DNA of 5,330 nt from Coriobacteriales bacterium (lineage in GTDB: Bacteria; Actinomycetota; Coriobacteriia; Coriobacteriales; UBA8131), in contig JAITTM010000179.1 of the NCBI GenBank assembly GCA_031286975.1, forward strand, positions 1 to 5,330, written 5' to 3'. Positions 1-5,317 of this stretch are shown piece by piece. Numbering within the stretch: the first letter of the stretch is position 1; each line of letters starts with the position of its first letter. The translations under genes were made by a program, and so were the position numbers. Under the pieces are notes generated by a model. That model made no database searches, was not told the origin of the DNA, and saw only the letters and a list, made by a program, of their open reading frames with translations.

Positions 1-2082
1 GAGGGCTATGTGCTCGCCAAGTTTTGGAAGGCGGGCCTGCTCTCCAACAACATCGACCCCAACGCGCGCCTTTGCATGGCGAGTGCCGTGGTTGCCTTCA
101 TGAACGTGTTTCAGACTGACGAGCCTATGGGTTCTTATAGCGACCTCGATGAGGCCGATGTCTTTGTGACTTGGGGAGCTAACATGGCCGAGGCGCACCC
201 GGTGCTCTTCTCGCGCCTCACCGCTCGCAAGGTGGACGACCCCAGCGTCAAGCACTATGACATCACCACCATCACAACGGGCACATCACAAACGGCGGAT
301 AAGGTCCTGCTCTTCAAGCCGGGCACCGACCTTGCCATCGCCAACGCGATCAGTAATTACCTGATCCAAAACGACCTCTATGATCATGAGTTCGTCTCGG
401 CGCACGTACAGTTCAAAGAGGGTGCCGAGAATATCGGGCAGGCCTATGAGGACGGCTATGATGCCAGCGACGTGGGCAAGACCGTCAACGATGTGAGCCC
501 CATCGAGTTTGAGCGCTTTGCGCAGAGGATGAGCGAGTATACCTTTGAGTATGTCGAGCAGCTCAGCGGCGTGCCTGCGGCCGCGCTGGAAGAGCTTGCC
601 AGCTTGTTTGCCGATCCCGATAAGAAGATCGTGTCCTTGTGGACCATGGGTGTCAACCAGCACACGCGGGGCACCTGGATGAATCACAACATCTATAACA
701 TCCACCTGCTTTCAGGCAAGATCTCCAAGCCGGGCAGTGGCCCCTTCTCGCTCACGGGGCAGCCAAGCGCCTGCGGTACCGCGCGTGAGGTGGGGCTCTT
801 CGCCCATCGTTTGCCCGCAGACCTTGTGGTCAACAACCCGCAGCATCGCCGCTACAGCGAGGCCATCTGGAACCTGCCGCCCAAGTACCTCGACGGCATC
901 GAGGCTCCCGGCTTTCATACCGTCAAGATATTCCGTGAGCTATCAAAGGGCAACATGGACTTTCTCTGGTCTGCCTCGAACAACTGGGCGGTCTCCATGC
1001 CTGACCTCACACGCTTCTTGGGCAAAGATGGCGAGCACACCGGCATCATCGACACCTTCATTGTGGTCAACGAGGTCTATCCGACCCTCTCAACGCAGTA
1101 CGCTGATGTTGTGTTTCCTGCCGCCATGTGGGTTGAGCGTGAAGGCCAGTACGGCAATGCCGAGCGCAGAACCGCTGTGTTCGAGAAGGCCGTCGACCCC
1201 CCAGGAGAGGCCAAGTGGGATGTCTGGATCATCTTGCAGGTGGCAAAACGCGTCCTCGCTGACACGAAGATCGGCGACGAGTCCGCCTTTGAGCGCCTGT
1301 TCGGTTTTATCTGGAACAAAGACACAGACGATCTTGACGGAGACGAGCGTGAGATCAACCGTCGGCTCTTTGACGAGTACCGCATCTTCTCGAATCCCGA
1401 CCTGCTGCCTGCGGCGCAGGATATCAACAAGAACACCGCGGGTGAGTTTGAAAACGGTCTCAAAATGGAGGCCAAGCAGCTGGCACCTTATGACGAGTAC
1501 CTCAAGCAGAGCCTTACCTGGCCGGTGCGCGAGGTCAATGGTGAGTGGCTCTCGACTACCTGGCGATTTGCCAACGGCTCGCAACAAGACGGTTTTGACG
1601 AGGAGGGCATCAAGATGTACGGCGAGGCGGGGCTGCCCGGTGATGTGAGTTTCTATAAATCCGCTGGCAAGAAAGCCTCTGCCGTATTCAGGCCCTACGA
1701 GCCCCCGGCAGAGGAGCCCGACGCCGAGTATCCCTTCTGGTTCTGCACGGGGCGCCTGCTCGAGCACTGGCATACCGGCTCGATGACCCGTCGCGTGTCT
1801 GAGCTTAACACCGCCTTGCCCGAGGCGCAGCTTGAGATGAACGATGAGGACTGCGCAACGTTGGGCATCAAGGACGGCGACCGCGTCAAGGTCAGCTCGC
1901 GTCACGGCTTCTTTGAGATTCCGGTAACAACGGTCAAGCGCACCTCCCCGCCCGCAGGCACGGTTTTTGCGCCCTTCTTCGCGGAGGAATCGCTCATCAA
2001 CCTTGCGGTCGAGGACTACTATTGTCCGCTCTCCAAAGAGCCTGACTTCAAGAAGACCTGCGTCAAGATCGAGAAGGTTTAG
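1..2082 (+). CDS. napA: Periplasmic nitrate reductase catalytic subunit NapA, 5'-truncated by the window edge
   Basis: This is the molybdenum (bis-MGD) subunit that reduces nitrate to nitrite in the periplasm. The frame is open from base 1 and gives 693 residues to TAG. Compared with the usual length of about 830, roughly 150 N-terminal residues lie upstream, including the expected Tat signal and the [4Fe-4S] cysteine motif, so neither can be checked here. Visible NapA hallmarks, numbered from the first window residue: the molybdenum-ligand cysteine in NARLCMAS (Cys25, bases 73-75), WGANMAEAHP (about 58), GQPSACGTAREVG (about 253), EGQYGNAERR (about 381), GRLLEHWHTGSMTRRV (about 584), and the ending DFKKTCVKIEKV, which closely matches E. 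coli NapA as I recall it. Cysteine as metal ligand separates it from serine- or selenocysteine-type relatives such as some formate dehydrogenases. napD starts four bases after the stop. An internal GTG at 10 is not the real start. Confidence 0.97.
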   Translation, partial: EGYVLAKFWKAGLLSNNIDPNARLCMASAVVAFMNVFQTDEPMGSYSDLDEADVFVTWGANMAEAHPVLFSRLTARKVDDPSVKHYDITTITTGTSQTADKVLLFKPGTDLAIANAISNYLIQNDLYDHEFVSAHVQFKEGAENIGQAYEDGYDASDVGKTVNDVSPIEFERFAQRMSEYTFEYVEQLSGVPAAALEELASLFADPDKKIVSLWTMGVNQHTRGTWMNHNIYNIHLLSGKISKPGSGPFSLTGQPSACGTAREVGLFAHRLPADLVVNNPQHRRYSEAIWNLPPKYLDGIEAPGFHTVKIFRELSKGNMDFLWSASNNWAVSMPDLTRFLGKDGEHTGIIDTFIVVNEVYPTLSTQYADVVFPAAMWVEREGQYGNAERRTAVFEKAVDPPGEAKWDVWIILQVAKRVLADTKIGDESAFERLFGFIWNKDTDDLDGDEREINRRLFDEYRIFSNPDLLPAAQDINKNTAGEFENGLKMEAKQLAPYDEYLKQSLTWPVREVNGEWLSTTWRFANGSQQDGFDEEGIKMYGEAGLPGDVSFYKSAGKKASAVFRPYEPPAEEPDAEYPFWFCTGRLLEHWHTGSMTRRVSELNTALPEAQLEMNDEDCATLGIKDGDRVKVSSRHGFFEIPVTTVKRTSPPAGTVFAPFFAEESLINLAVEDYYCPLSKEPDFKKTCVKIEKV
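2071..2077 (+). promoter_or_regulatory. Ribosome binding site for napD
   Basis: GAGAAGG lies within the last codons of napA, nine bases before the ATG at 2087. It supports that ATG as the napD start over the second in-frame ATG at 2111, which has no comparable purine-rich stretch in front of it. Confidence 0.6.
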
Positions 2083-2127
2083 CGCCATGCTAAGCGCTAA
2101 ACCTAGCGCCATGGCGAGCGCCAAAAC
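2080..2127 (+). repeat. Imperfect 24-base tandem repeat across the napA/napD junction
   Basis: Copy one is 2080-2103 and copy two is 2104-2127; 19 of 24 positions agree and the first ten bases, TAGCGCCATG, are identical. In copy one the TAG is the napA stop and the ATG is the napD start. In copy two the same ATG is in frame as a possible second start, and TAG is out of frame. The repeat shows in the NapD protein as MLSAKPSA followed by MASAKT. Confidence 0.8.
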
Positions 2128-2374
2128 GGTCATCTCCAGCTATGTGCTCGAGACGGTACCCGGCAGATGCGAGCAGGCACGAGCGGCAATCAGCATGCTT
2201 GAGGGTGTTGAGATCCACCACCAAGAGGGTGGCAAGCTCATAGTTACCATCGAGGCTCCCTCGCTGGATGCCACCTATGCGCTGGCCACCAAACTCACCA
2301 AGATCAAGAGCATCCTGACCACCAACCTCGTCTACTGCAACTTTGAGGACGAGTACCGGGACGAGTACCGGTGA
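2087..2374 (+). CDS. napD: NapD, cytoplasmic chaperone for the NapA Tat signal
   Basis: Small 95-residue protein of the NapD family, which binds the twin-arginine signal peptide of the NapA precursor and holds back export until the cofactor is loaded. The family's ferredoxin-like fold is recognisable: an early strand (TVISSYVLETVPGR, about 13-27), a helix (about 28-38), the GVEIHHQEGGKLIVTIEA strands (about 40-57), a second helix and the closing strand ILTTNLVYCNF (about 76-86). The C-terminus is charged and carries a repeated DEYR. The start at 2087 is favoured by a ribosome site nine bases upstream; an alternative ATG at 2111 would give 87 residues, close to the E. coli length. It lies four bases after napA and overlaps napH by four bases, so translational coupling is likely. 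Confidence 0.93.
   Translation: MLSAKPSAMASAKTVISSYVLETVPGRCEQARAAISMLEGVEIHHQEGGKLIVTIEAPSLDATYALATKLTKIKSILTTNLVYCNFEDEYRDEYR
2348..2371 (+). repeat. Perfect 12-base tandem duplication at the napD/napH junction
   Basis: GACGAGTACCGG occurs at 2348-2359 and again, unchanged, at 2360-2371. It encodes the doubled DEYR at the NapD C-terminus, and its last base is the first base of the napH GTG start codon. Confidence 0.9.
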
Positions 2375-3222
2375 AAAAGGCGTTGAACATCCTGCGCCAT
2401 GTGGTGCAGGTCTCGGTGCTCATGCTCTTCATGCTGCCTCTGGCCGCGCAAGCGGCCGGGGGCATCGTGCCGGGCGCGGGCTCATTTTTTGGCACGCTTG
2501 CATCCTCGACCATTCTGCAGCAGATCGTGCTGGCGGATCCCTTTGCTGCCCTGCAGGTCTTGGTTGCGTCCAAGGAGCTGCTCGCGCCCGTTCTCCTTAC
2601 GGGAGCTGCGCTGGTGCTGCTGTTGTATGGTCTGTTGCGCGCGCGCATCTTCTGTGGCTGGGTCTGCCCGGTCGGTCTCCTCCTTGAGCTGGTGGATTGG
2701 ATCGCCCTTAAGTTTGGCAAGAAGGCTGTGGAGAAAACCGTGCTCGACCGCCATGTCAAATGCGCCGTTGCTGGCTGCATGCTCCTGCTCTCCGCCCTGG
2801 TGGGTGTTCCAGTATTCGAGCTGCTGTCGCCCATTGGCGCACTCTCGCGTGCTCTTGCGCTGGGCGTCACCACAGGCTTGGGGCTGCTGGCCGCCATCGT
2901 GGTGGTCGAGGCGTTTTTGCCCGGTCGTCTCTGGTGCCAGTCACTCTGCCCCCTGGGTGGTTTCTACGAGCTGTTTGGCAGGCTGGGGCTCTTGCGCATC
3001 AGGGCAGATGCGGGTTGCACGGCCTGTGGCAGCTGCAAGCGAGTCTGTCTGGCTGATCCACAGATACTGGATCCGGTGATCCAGGGCACTGCACAAGCGG
3101 TTTGTGCGGGCGACTGTATGCTCTGCGGCAGATGCATCGCGGTCTGCCCGCAGCAGATACTCCATGTTAGTCTGCGCGCGAAATGCGACACGGACGCCCC
3201 GCCCGCCACCTCAAACGGTTGA
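2371..3222 (+). CDS. napH: NapH, membrane-bound iron-sulfur quinol-oxidising protein
   Basis: 283-residue inner-membrane ferredoxin-type protein. In characterised systems NapH works with NapG to pass electrons from quinol towards the periplasmic reductase. Four hydrophobic segments are visible, at about 8-29, 72-90, 131-148 and 166-184. Two CX3CP motifs typical of the NapH/NosR family are present: FCGWVCP (Cys95, Cys99) and WCQSLCP (Cys189, Cys193). The C-terminal domain has two [4Fe-4S] sets: Cys216, 219, 222, 226 and Cys249, 252, 255, 259, the last followed by proline. Length agrees with E. coli NapH (about 287). The GTG start overlaps the napD stop as GTGA and leads into a Lys-Lys N-terminus before the first membrane helix. 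No strong ribosome site is seen, so coupling to napD is likely. It directly follows napD with no napG between. NapH-like or NosR/CcoG-like relatives are the alternatives; the nap context decides. Confidence 0.93.
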   Translation: MKKALNILRHVVQVSVLMLFMLPLAAQAAGGIVPGAGSFFGTLASSTILQQIVLADPFAALQVLVASKELLAPVLLTGAALVLLLYGLLRARIFCGWVCPVGLLLELVDWIALKFGKKAVEKTVLDRHVKCAVAGCMLLLSALVGVPVFELLSPIGALSRALALGVTTGLGLLAAIVVVEAFLPGRLWCQSLCPLGGFYELFGRLGLLRIRADAGCTACGSCKRVCLADPQILDPVIQGTAQAVCAGDCMLCGRCIAVCPQQILHVSLRAKCDTDAPPATSNG

Positions 3223-3233
3223 ATGGGCGCCGT

Positions 3234-3253
3234 GCTTCTACTTGCTTCTACTT
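3234..3253 (+). repeat. 10-base tandem repeat between the convergent genes
   Basis: GCTTCTACTT occurs at 3234-3243 and 3244-3253, in the 44-base gap between the napH stop and the end of the minus-strand gene. I looked for a shared terminator in this gap and found no convincing stem with a T run. Confidence 0.75.
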
Positions 3254-3266
3254 AGCAGTGATTCAG

Positions 3267-3731
3267 TTATTGTATGGCGCTGTGCTCATAGATAGAGTGA
3301 TAGAAATCCAAGAAAGCTTGGTAGTATTCAACGGGTAGTGTTGCCTCGGTCTCAAATCTTCCCTCTTCTTCTATGAACACCTTGGTATCGTTAATACCTG
3401 TTGCGACAATTCTAATGCTGGTCACACCATTATCAGTAACGCCAACAAGACGTAGTGTCAGACTGCCTGACATGGGTTCTGTTTCGTATCGTGTCGGTGA
3501 TCGATACTCCACTTTCTCCAATAAATCGAAGAGCATCTTTCGCTCTTCATCAGTCATGGCTGTTTCGATATCGCTGCCGTATAGGAAAACCTTGACGGAT
3601 TCGTCGTGTATCAGTGTATCGATTCGTGATGCGTTTGCCTGACGCACGGCAGCCACCACACAAACGGCGACGATAACAACGATAAGGATACTGCTTCCGA
3701 TTAGAATACGCTTTCTCGTTCGTTTCTCCAT
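3267..3731 (-). CDS. Small membrane-anchored or exported protein, copy A of a tandem pair; function unknown
   Basis: 154 residues. A basic N-terminus (MEKRTRKR) is followed by a single hydrophobic segment at about 9-29 (ILIGSSILIVVIVAVCVVAAV), so it should be inserted with the rest outside, as an anchor or after cleavage near QANA-S. The cysteine at 24 is not in a good lipobox. The outer part alternates predicted strands with a helix (MTDEERKMLFDLLEKVEY, about 59-76) and ends in an aromatic helix (YYQAFLDFYHSIYE). I cannot assign a family; it resembles the many small secreted DUF proteins of anaerobic Gram-positives only in build. The start is set by copy B, where an in-frame TGA two codons upstream blocks any extension; here that codon is GGA, so an 18-residue longer frame to 3785 is open but probably not used. 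The ribosome site is poor. It shares 71% identity with copy B (110 of 154) and lies 87 bases downstream of it. It is convergent with napH and more AT-rich. Confidence 0.8.
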   Translation of the reverse strand: MEKRTRKRILIGSSILIVVIVAVCVVAAVRQANASRIDTLIHDESVKVFLYGSDIETAMTDEERKMLFDLLEKVEYRSPTRYETEPMSGSLTLRLVGVTDNGVTSIRIVATGINDTKVFIEEEGRFETEATLPVEYYQAFLDFYHSIYEHSAIQ

Positions 3732-3760
3732 GAGTCCGCCAATCGTAAGAGATACAGAAT

Positions 3761-3801
3761 GCTTGAAGTTCAGGGCTACCAGCAAATTGCTTGAAGTTCA
3801 G
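3761..3801 (-). promoter_or_regulatory. Paired 13-base motif upstream of copy A, possible operator
   Basis: Read on the minus strand, CTGAACTTCAAGC occurs at 3789-3801 and 3761-3773, exactly 28 bases apart, between copy B and the start of copy A. Each contains the small palindrome TGAA-C-TTCA. The same arrangement precedes copy B. A regulatory role is inference from position and conservation. Confidence 0.35.
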
Positions 3802-3818
3802 TTTCAGCAGTACTTCAT

Positions 3819-4283
3819 TCACTGAGCCGGATTGCGCTCATAGATAGAGTAATAGAGATCCATGAAAGCCTGGTAGTTTTCTGCCGGTATTGCTGCAACG
3901 GTCTCAAATCTATCGCTTTCGTTAATGGTGACCCTGATATCGTTTGTCGAGTTACCGCTTATCCGAAGTTTGGCAACTCCGTTATCGGTTACACCCTTCA
4001 ATCGAATTTGCGAAAACCCGGCACTGGGTTCTGTCTCATAAATTGTCGGAGAGCGATACTCCACTTTCTCCAATAAATCGAAGAGCATCTCCCGCTCTTC
4101 ATCGGTCATGTCTGTTTCAGTGTCGCTGCCGTACAGAAGAACCTTGACGGATTCGTCGTGTCTCAGTGTGTCGAGCCGTGATGCGTTTGTCTGACGCACG
4201 ACGGCCACCACACAAACGGCGACGATGACGACAATGAGGATACTGCCTCCGACAAGAATACGCTTTCTCGTTCGTTTCTCCAT
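3819..4283 (-). CDS. Small membrane-anchored or exported protein, copy B of a tandem pair; function unknown
   Basis: 154 residues, the same length as copy A, with the same plan: MEKRTRKR, a hydrophobic segment at about 9-29, then an outer domain. Residues 1-80 differ from copy A at only 10 positions, whereas residues 81-154 differ at 34, so the far half has diverged much more. A fully shared block is LLEKVEYRSPT (70-80). Possible signal cleavage is after QTNA. The start ATG at 4283 is firm because TGA lies in frame two codons upstream. The ribosome site is weak. As the upstream member of the pair, it is the likelier of the two to own a promoter; a TATAGT hexamer on the minus strand at 4357-4362 could be a -10 element, but no good -35 accompanies it. 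No known family is recognised, and no catalytic motif is visible. Confidence 0.8.
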   Translation of the reverse strand: MEKRTRKRILVGGSILIVVIVAVCVVAVVRQTNASRLDTLRHDESVKVLLYGSDTETDMTDEEREMLFDLLEKVEYRSPTIYETEPSAGFSQIRLKGVTDNGVAKLRISGNSTNDIRVTINESDRFETVAAIPAENYQAFMDLYYSIYERNPAQ

Positions 4284-4312
4284 GAGTCAGCCAATCGAGA
4301 GAGATACAGAGT

Positions 4313-4353
4313 GCTTGAAGTTCAGGGCTGCCAACAATTCGCTTGAGGTTCAG
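4313..4353 (-). promoter_or_regulatory. Paired 13-base motif upstream of copy B, possible operator
   Basis: On the minus strand CTGAACCTCAAGC at 4341-4353 and CTGAACTTCAAGC at 4313-4325 are 28 bases apart, as in copy A; the outer one differs by one base. If the TATAGT at 4357-4362 is a -10 element, the outer motif would lie on the transcription start, a typical place for a repressor site. This is inference. Confidence 0.35.
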
Positions 4354-4454
4354 TGTACTATAATCTCAGTAGCAAAATGCAGGGAAGCACGTAATTTTAT
4401 CGAGAGCAGGGAGGGGCTTGGCTGGTACTACATCGGTGGCTACTGGTGTTGCTT

Positions 4455-4480
4455 TTAGAGACTGACTCTAATTCGAATTA
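4455..4480. promoter_or_regulatory. Two overlapping palindromes, possible regulator binding site
   Basis: TTAGAG-ACTGA-CTCTAA (4455-4471) is a perfect six-base inverted repeat with a five-base centre. It overlaps by three bases the perfect 12-base palindrome TAATTCGAATTA (4469-4480). Both lie about 130-160 bases ahead of the regulator gene. There is no T run that would make them a terminator. Confidence 0.35.
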
Positions 4481-4505
4481 CCATATGACCACCAGGACAC
4501 GTTAA

Positions 4506-4528
4506 GAGGGTTTCAGAGGGTTTCAGAG
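4506..4528 (+). repeat. 10-base tandem repeat upstream of the regulator
   Basis: GAGGGTTTCA at 4506-4515 and 4516-4525, followed by a partial GAG of a third unit. The two full copies are identical. Confidence 0.85.
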
Positions 4529-4551
4529 TGTAGGCTGCCCGGCGCACGCCG

Positions 4552-4566
4552 CGCGCACGCTGCGCG
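4552..4566. other. GC-rich hairpin ahead of the regulator
   Basis: CGCGCA-CGC-TGCGCG forms a perfect six-pair stem with a three-base loop. It overlaps a period-11 repetition of GCGCACGC (4542-4549 and 4553-4560). No T run follows, so it is not an intrinsic terminator as written. It could affect the leader RNA of the regulator, or be chance in GC-rich DNA. Confidence 0.35.
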
Positions 4567-4600
4567 AAAGGAGTACACTGGATAGGAGCAGCTTGCTTAC

Positions 4601-4606
4601 AGGGAG
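4601..4606 (+). promoter_or_regulatory. Ribosome binding site of the regulator gene
   Basis: AGGGAG lies six bases before the ATG at 4613 and supports that start. A second purine-rich run, AAAGGAG at 4567-4573, has no start codon at a suitable distance. Confidence 0.6.
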
Positions 4607-4612
4607 CAGGAC

Positions 4613-5305
4613 ATGACACAGAGCGACTTCACCTCATATCTGCATTCGATTCCGCTTTTCTCCGACGTGACAGATGAGACCTGCGCCGTGCTCGCGGGTG
4701 AGATACAGCACACACATGCCAAAGCCGGCCAGATCATCGTGCGCGAGGGCGATGAGCTTGAGCACTTCTTCATTCTGAGGCGGGGCAAGGTGGCATGCTG
4801 CTTTGTTAATCCTGACGGCAAGAAATACATCATCGAGACCATCGGAGCTGGCATACCCTTTGCGGTTGCGGCGGCCTTGGTGGGTAGCCGCTACGACGGC
4901 ATCATCGAGGTCACAGAGGACGCGGAGCTCCTTGTTGTGCCTGCTGCACCTATCAAGAAGATGCTACAAAACGACGCTGCCTTTGCCGCCAAGCTCGCCC
5001 TGCGCTCCATGGAGGACAACCTGCACCTCAGCGATCTCATCAAGGGCTTTACCGTGGGTGCGCAGGCACGCCTGGGCCGCTACCTCTTCAGGCAGGCCCT
5101 ACAGGCGAGCGCCCGCCTCGAAGAGGGCGTCAAATTCGAGCTCAGTATGCCCAAGACCGACCTGGCCGCCTTTCTGGGCATAACGCCCGAGACACTCTCG
5201 CGCACTTTCTCCTACCTGCAAAACAAGAGGATCATAACCGTCAAAGGTTCGAGTATCATAGTGCACAGCATCCGTGATTTGGTAAACGTATCCGAGGGCT
5301 TGTGA
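4613..5305 (+). CDS. CRP/FNR-family transcription regulator
   Basis: 230 residues, the usual length for the family. An N-terminal cyclic-nucleotide-binding-type beta-barrel spans about 15-110 (REGDELEHFFILRRGKV, then NPDGKKYIIETIGAG). A long dimer helix follows at about 113-145, and a winged helix-turn-helix at about 150-225. The recognition helix is TPETLSRTFSYLQ (191-203). Its Glu193, Ser196 and Arg197 match the E-x-x-S-R pattern by which FNR-type members read TTGAT half-sites. Cysteines occur only at 24, 62 and 63, so the N-terminal cysteine cluster of E. coli FNR is missing. The cAMP-contacting Arg-Ser of CRP is also not seen in the barrel, so the signal is unknown; haem, nitric oxide or redox sensing through Cys62-Cys63 are possibilities. 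It has the same strand as the nap genes but is separated from them by the minus-strand pair, so it probably has its own promoter. Control of nitrate respiration is inferred from location only. Confidence 0.93.
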   Translation: MTQSDFTSYLHSIPLFSDVTDETCAVLAGEIQHTHAKAGQIIVREGDELEHFFILRRGKVACCFVNPDGKKYIIETIGAGIPFAVAAALVGSRYDGIIEVTEDAELLVVPAAPIKKMLQNDAAFAAKLALRSMEDNLHLSDLIKGFTVGAQARLGRYLFRQALQASARLEEGVKFELSMPKTDLAAFLGITPETLSRTFSYLQNKRIITVKGSSIIVHSIRDLVNVSEGL

Positions 5306-5317
5306 TGCGCCCAAGAT

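Larger units (their letters stand above)
3267..4353 (-). repeat. Direct tandem duplication of a gene plus its upstream region
   Basis: The two copies are 3267-3801 and 3819-4353, aligned at a constant offset of 552 bases with no indel, separated by 17 bases (3802-3818). Similarity covers the whole coding region and about 70 bases upstream of each start, and stops just after the second CTGAACTTCAAGC-like motif. No inverted ends, target-site duplication or transposase is visible, so this looks like gene duplication and not an insertion sequence. Confidence 0.85.
4284..4612. other. Divergent intergenic region between copy B and the regulator
   Basis: 329 bases with no convincing gene. From the left it holds the duplicated upstream region of copy B (to 4353), a TATAGT/TATAAT-like stretch (4357-4364), an AT-leaning segment, nested palindromes at 4455-4480, a 10-base tandem repeat at 4506-4528, and a GC-rich hairpin at 4552-4566 next to AAAGGAG (4567-4573). 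The regulator promoter should be here, but I cannot fix it: TTGCTT at 4449 with TCGAAT at 4473 (18-base spacer) is the best pair and it is weak. No TTGAT-N4-ATCAA FNR box is seen. Confidence 0.6.

Noticed and set aside
737..1648. 303-codon plus-strand frame inside napA
   Set aside because: Its translation is a Ser/Arg/Pro-rich shadow of napA in another frame, with no plausible ribosome site.
1090..2133. Long open frame of 347 codons antisense to napA
   Set aside because: It mirrors napA codons in GC-rich DNA with biased third positions, shows no recognisable domain, and overlaps a certain gene throughout.
2399..3079. Second plus-strand frame within napH, and several antisense frames there
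   Set aside because: They are low-complexity Cys/Ser/Trp/Arg shadows. The NapH frame carries all the iron-sulfur and membrane features.
3223..3290. Possible bidirectional terminator between napH and copy A
   Set aside because: GGCGCC (3226-3231) and GGCGC (3276-3280) can pair only over a 40-plus-base loop, and no T run follows on either strand.
3732..3785. 18-residue N-terminal extension of copy A
   Set aside because: The equivalent frame in copy B is closed by TGA two codons upstream of the ATG, and the shared MEKRTRKR start gives both proteins identical length and a proper membrane signal.
3789..3801. FNR box made from the TTGAA-N-TTCAG motif
   Set aside because: The half-sites are not TTGAT/ATCAA and the centre spacing is one base instead of four.
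3267..4353. Insertion sequence or other transposable element
   Set aside because: No transposase, terminal inverted repeats or target duplication. The two copies are in direct orientation with coding content of their own.
4336..4364. Plus-strand promoter using TATAAT at 4359-4364
   Set aside because: The -10 match is perfect, but no TTGACA-like hexamer exists at 16-18 bases and the distance to the regulator start is about 250 bases.
4282..4458. Plus-strand small frame starting on the same CATG as copy B, with a partly similar frame at copy A (3730-3825)
   Set aside because: The similarity is explained by the DNA duplication. Most differences between the two frames change the amino acid, the ends are unrelated, and no ribosome site precedes the ATG.
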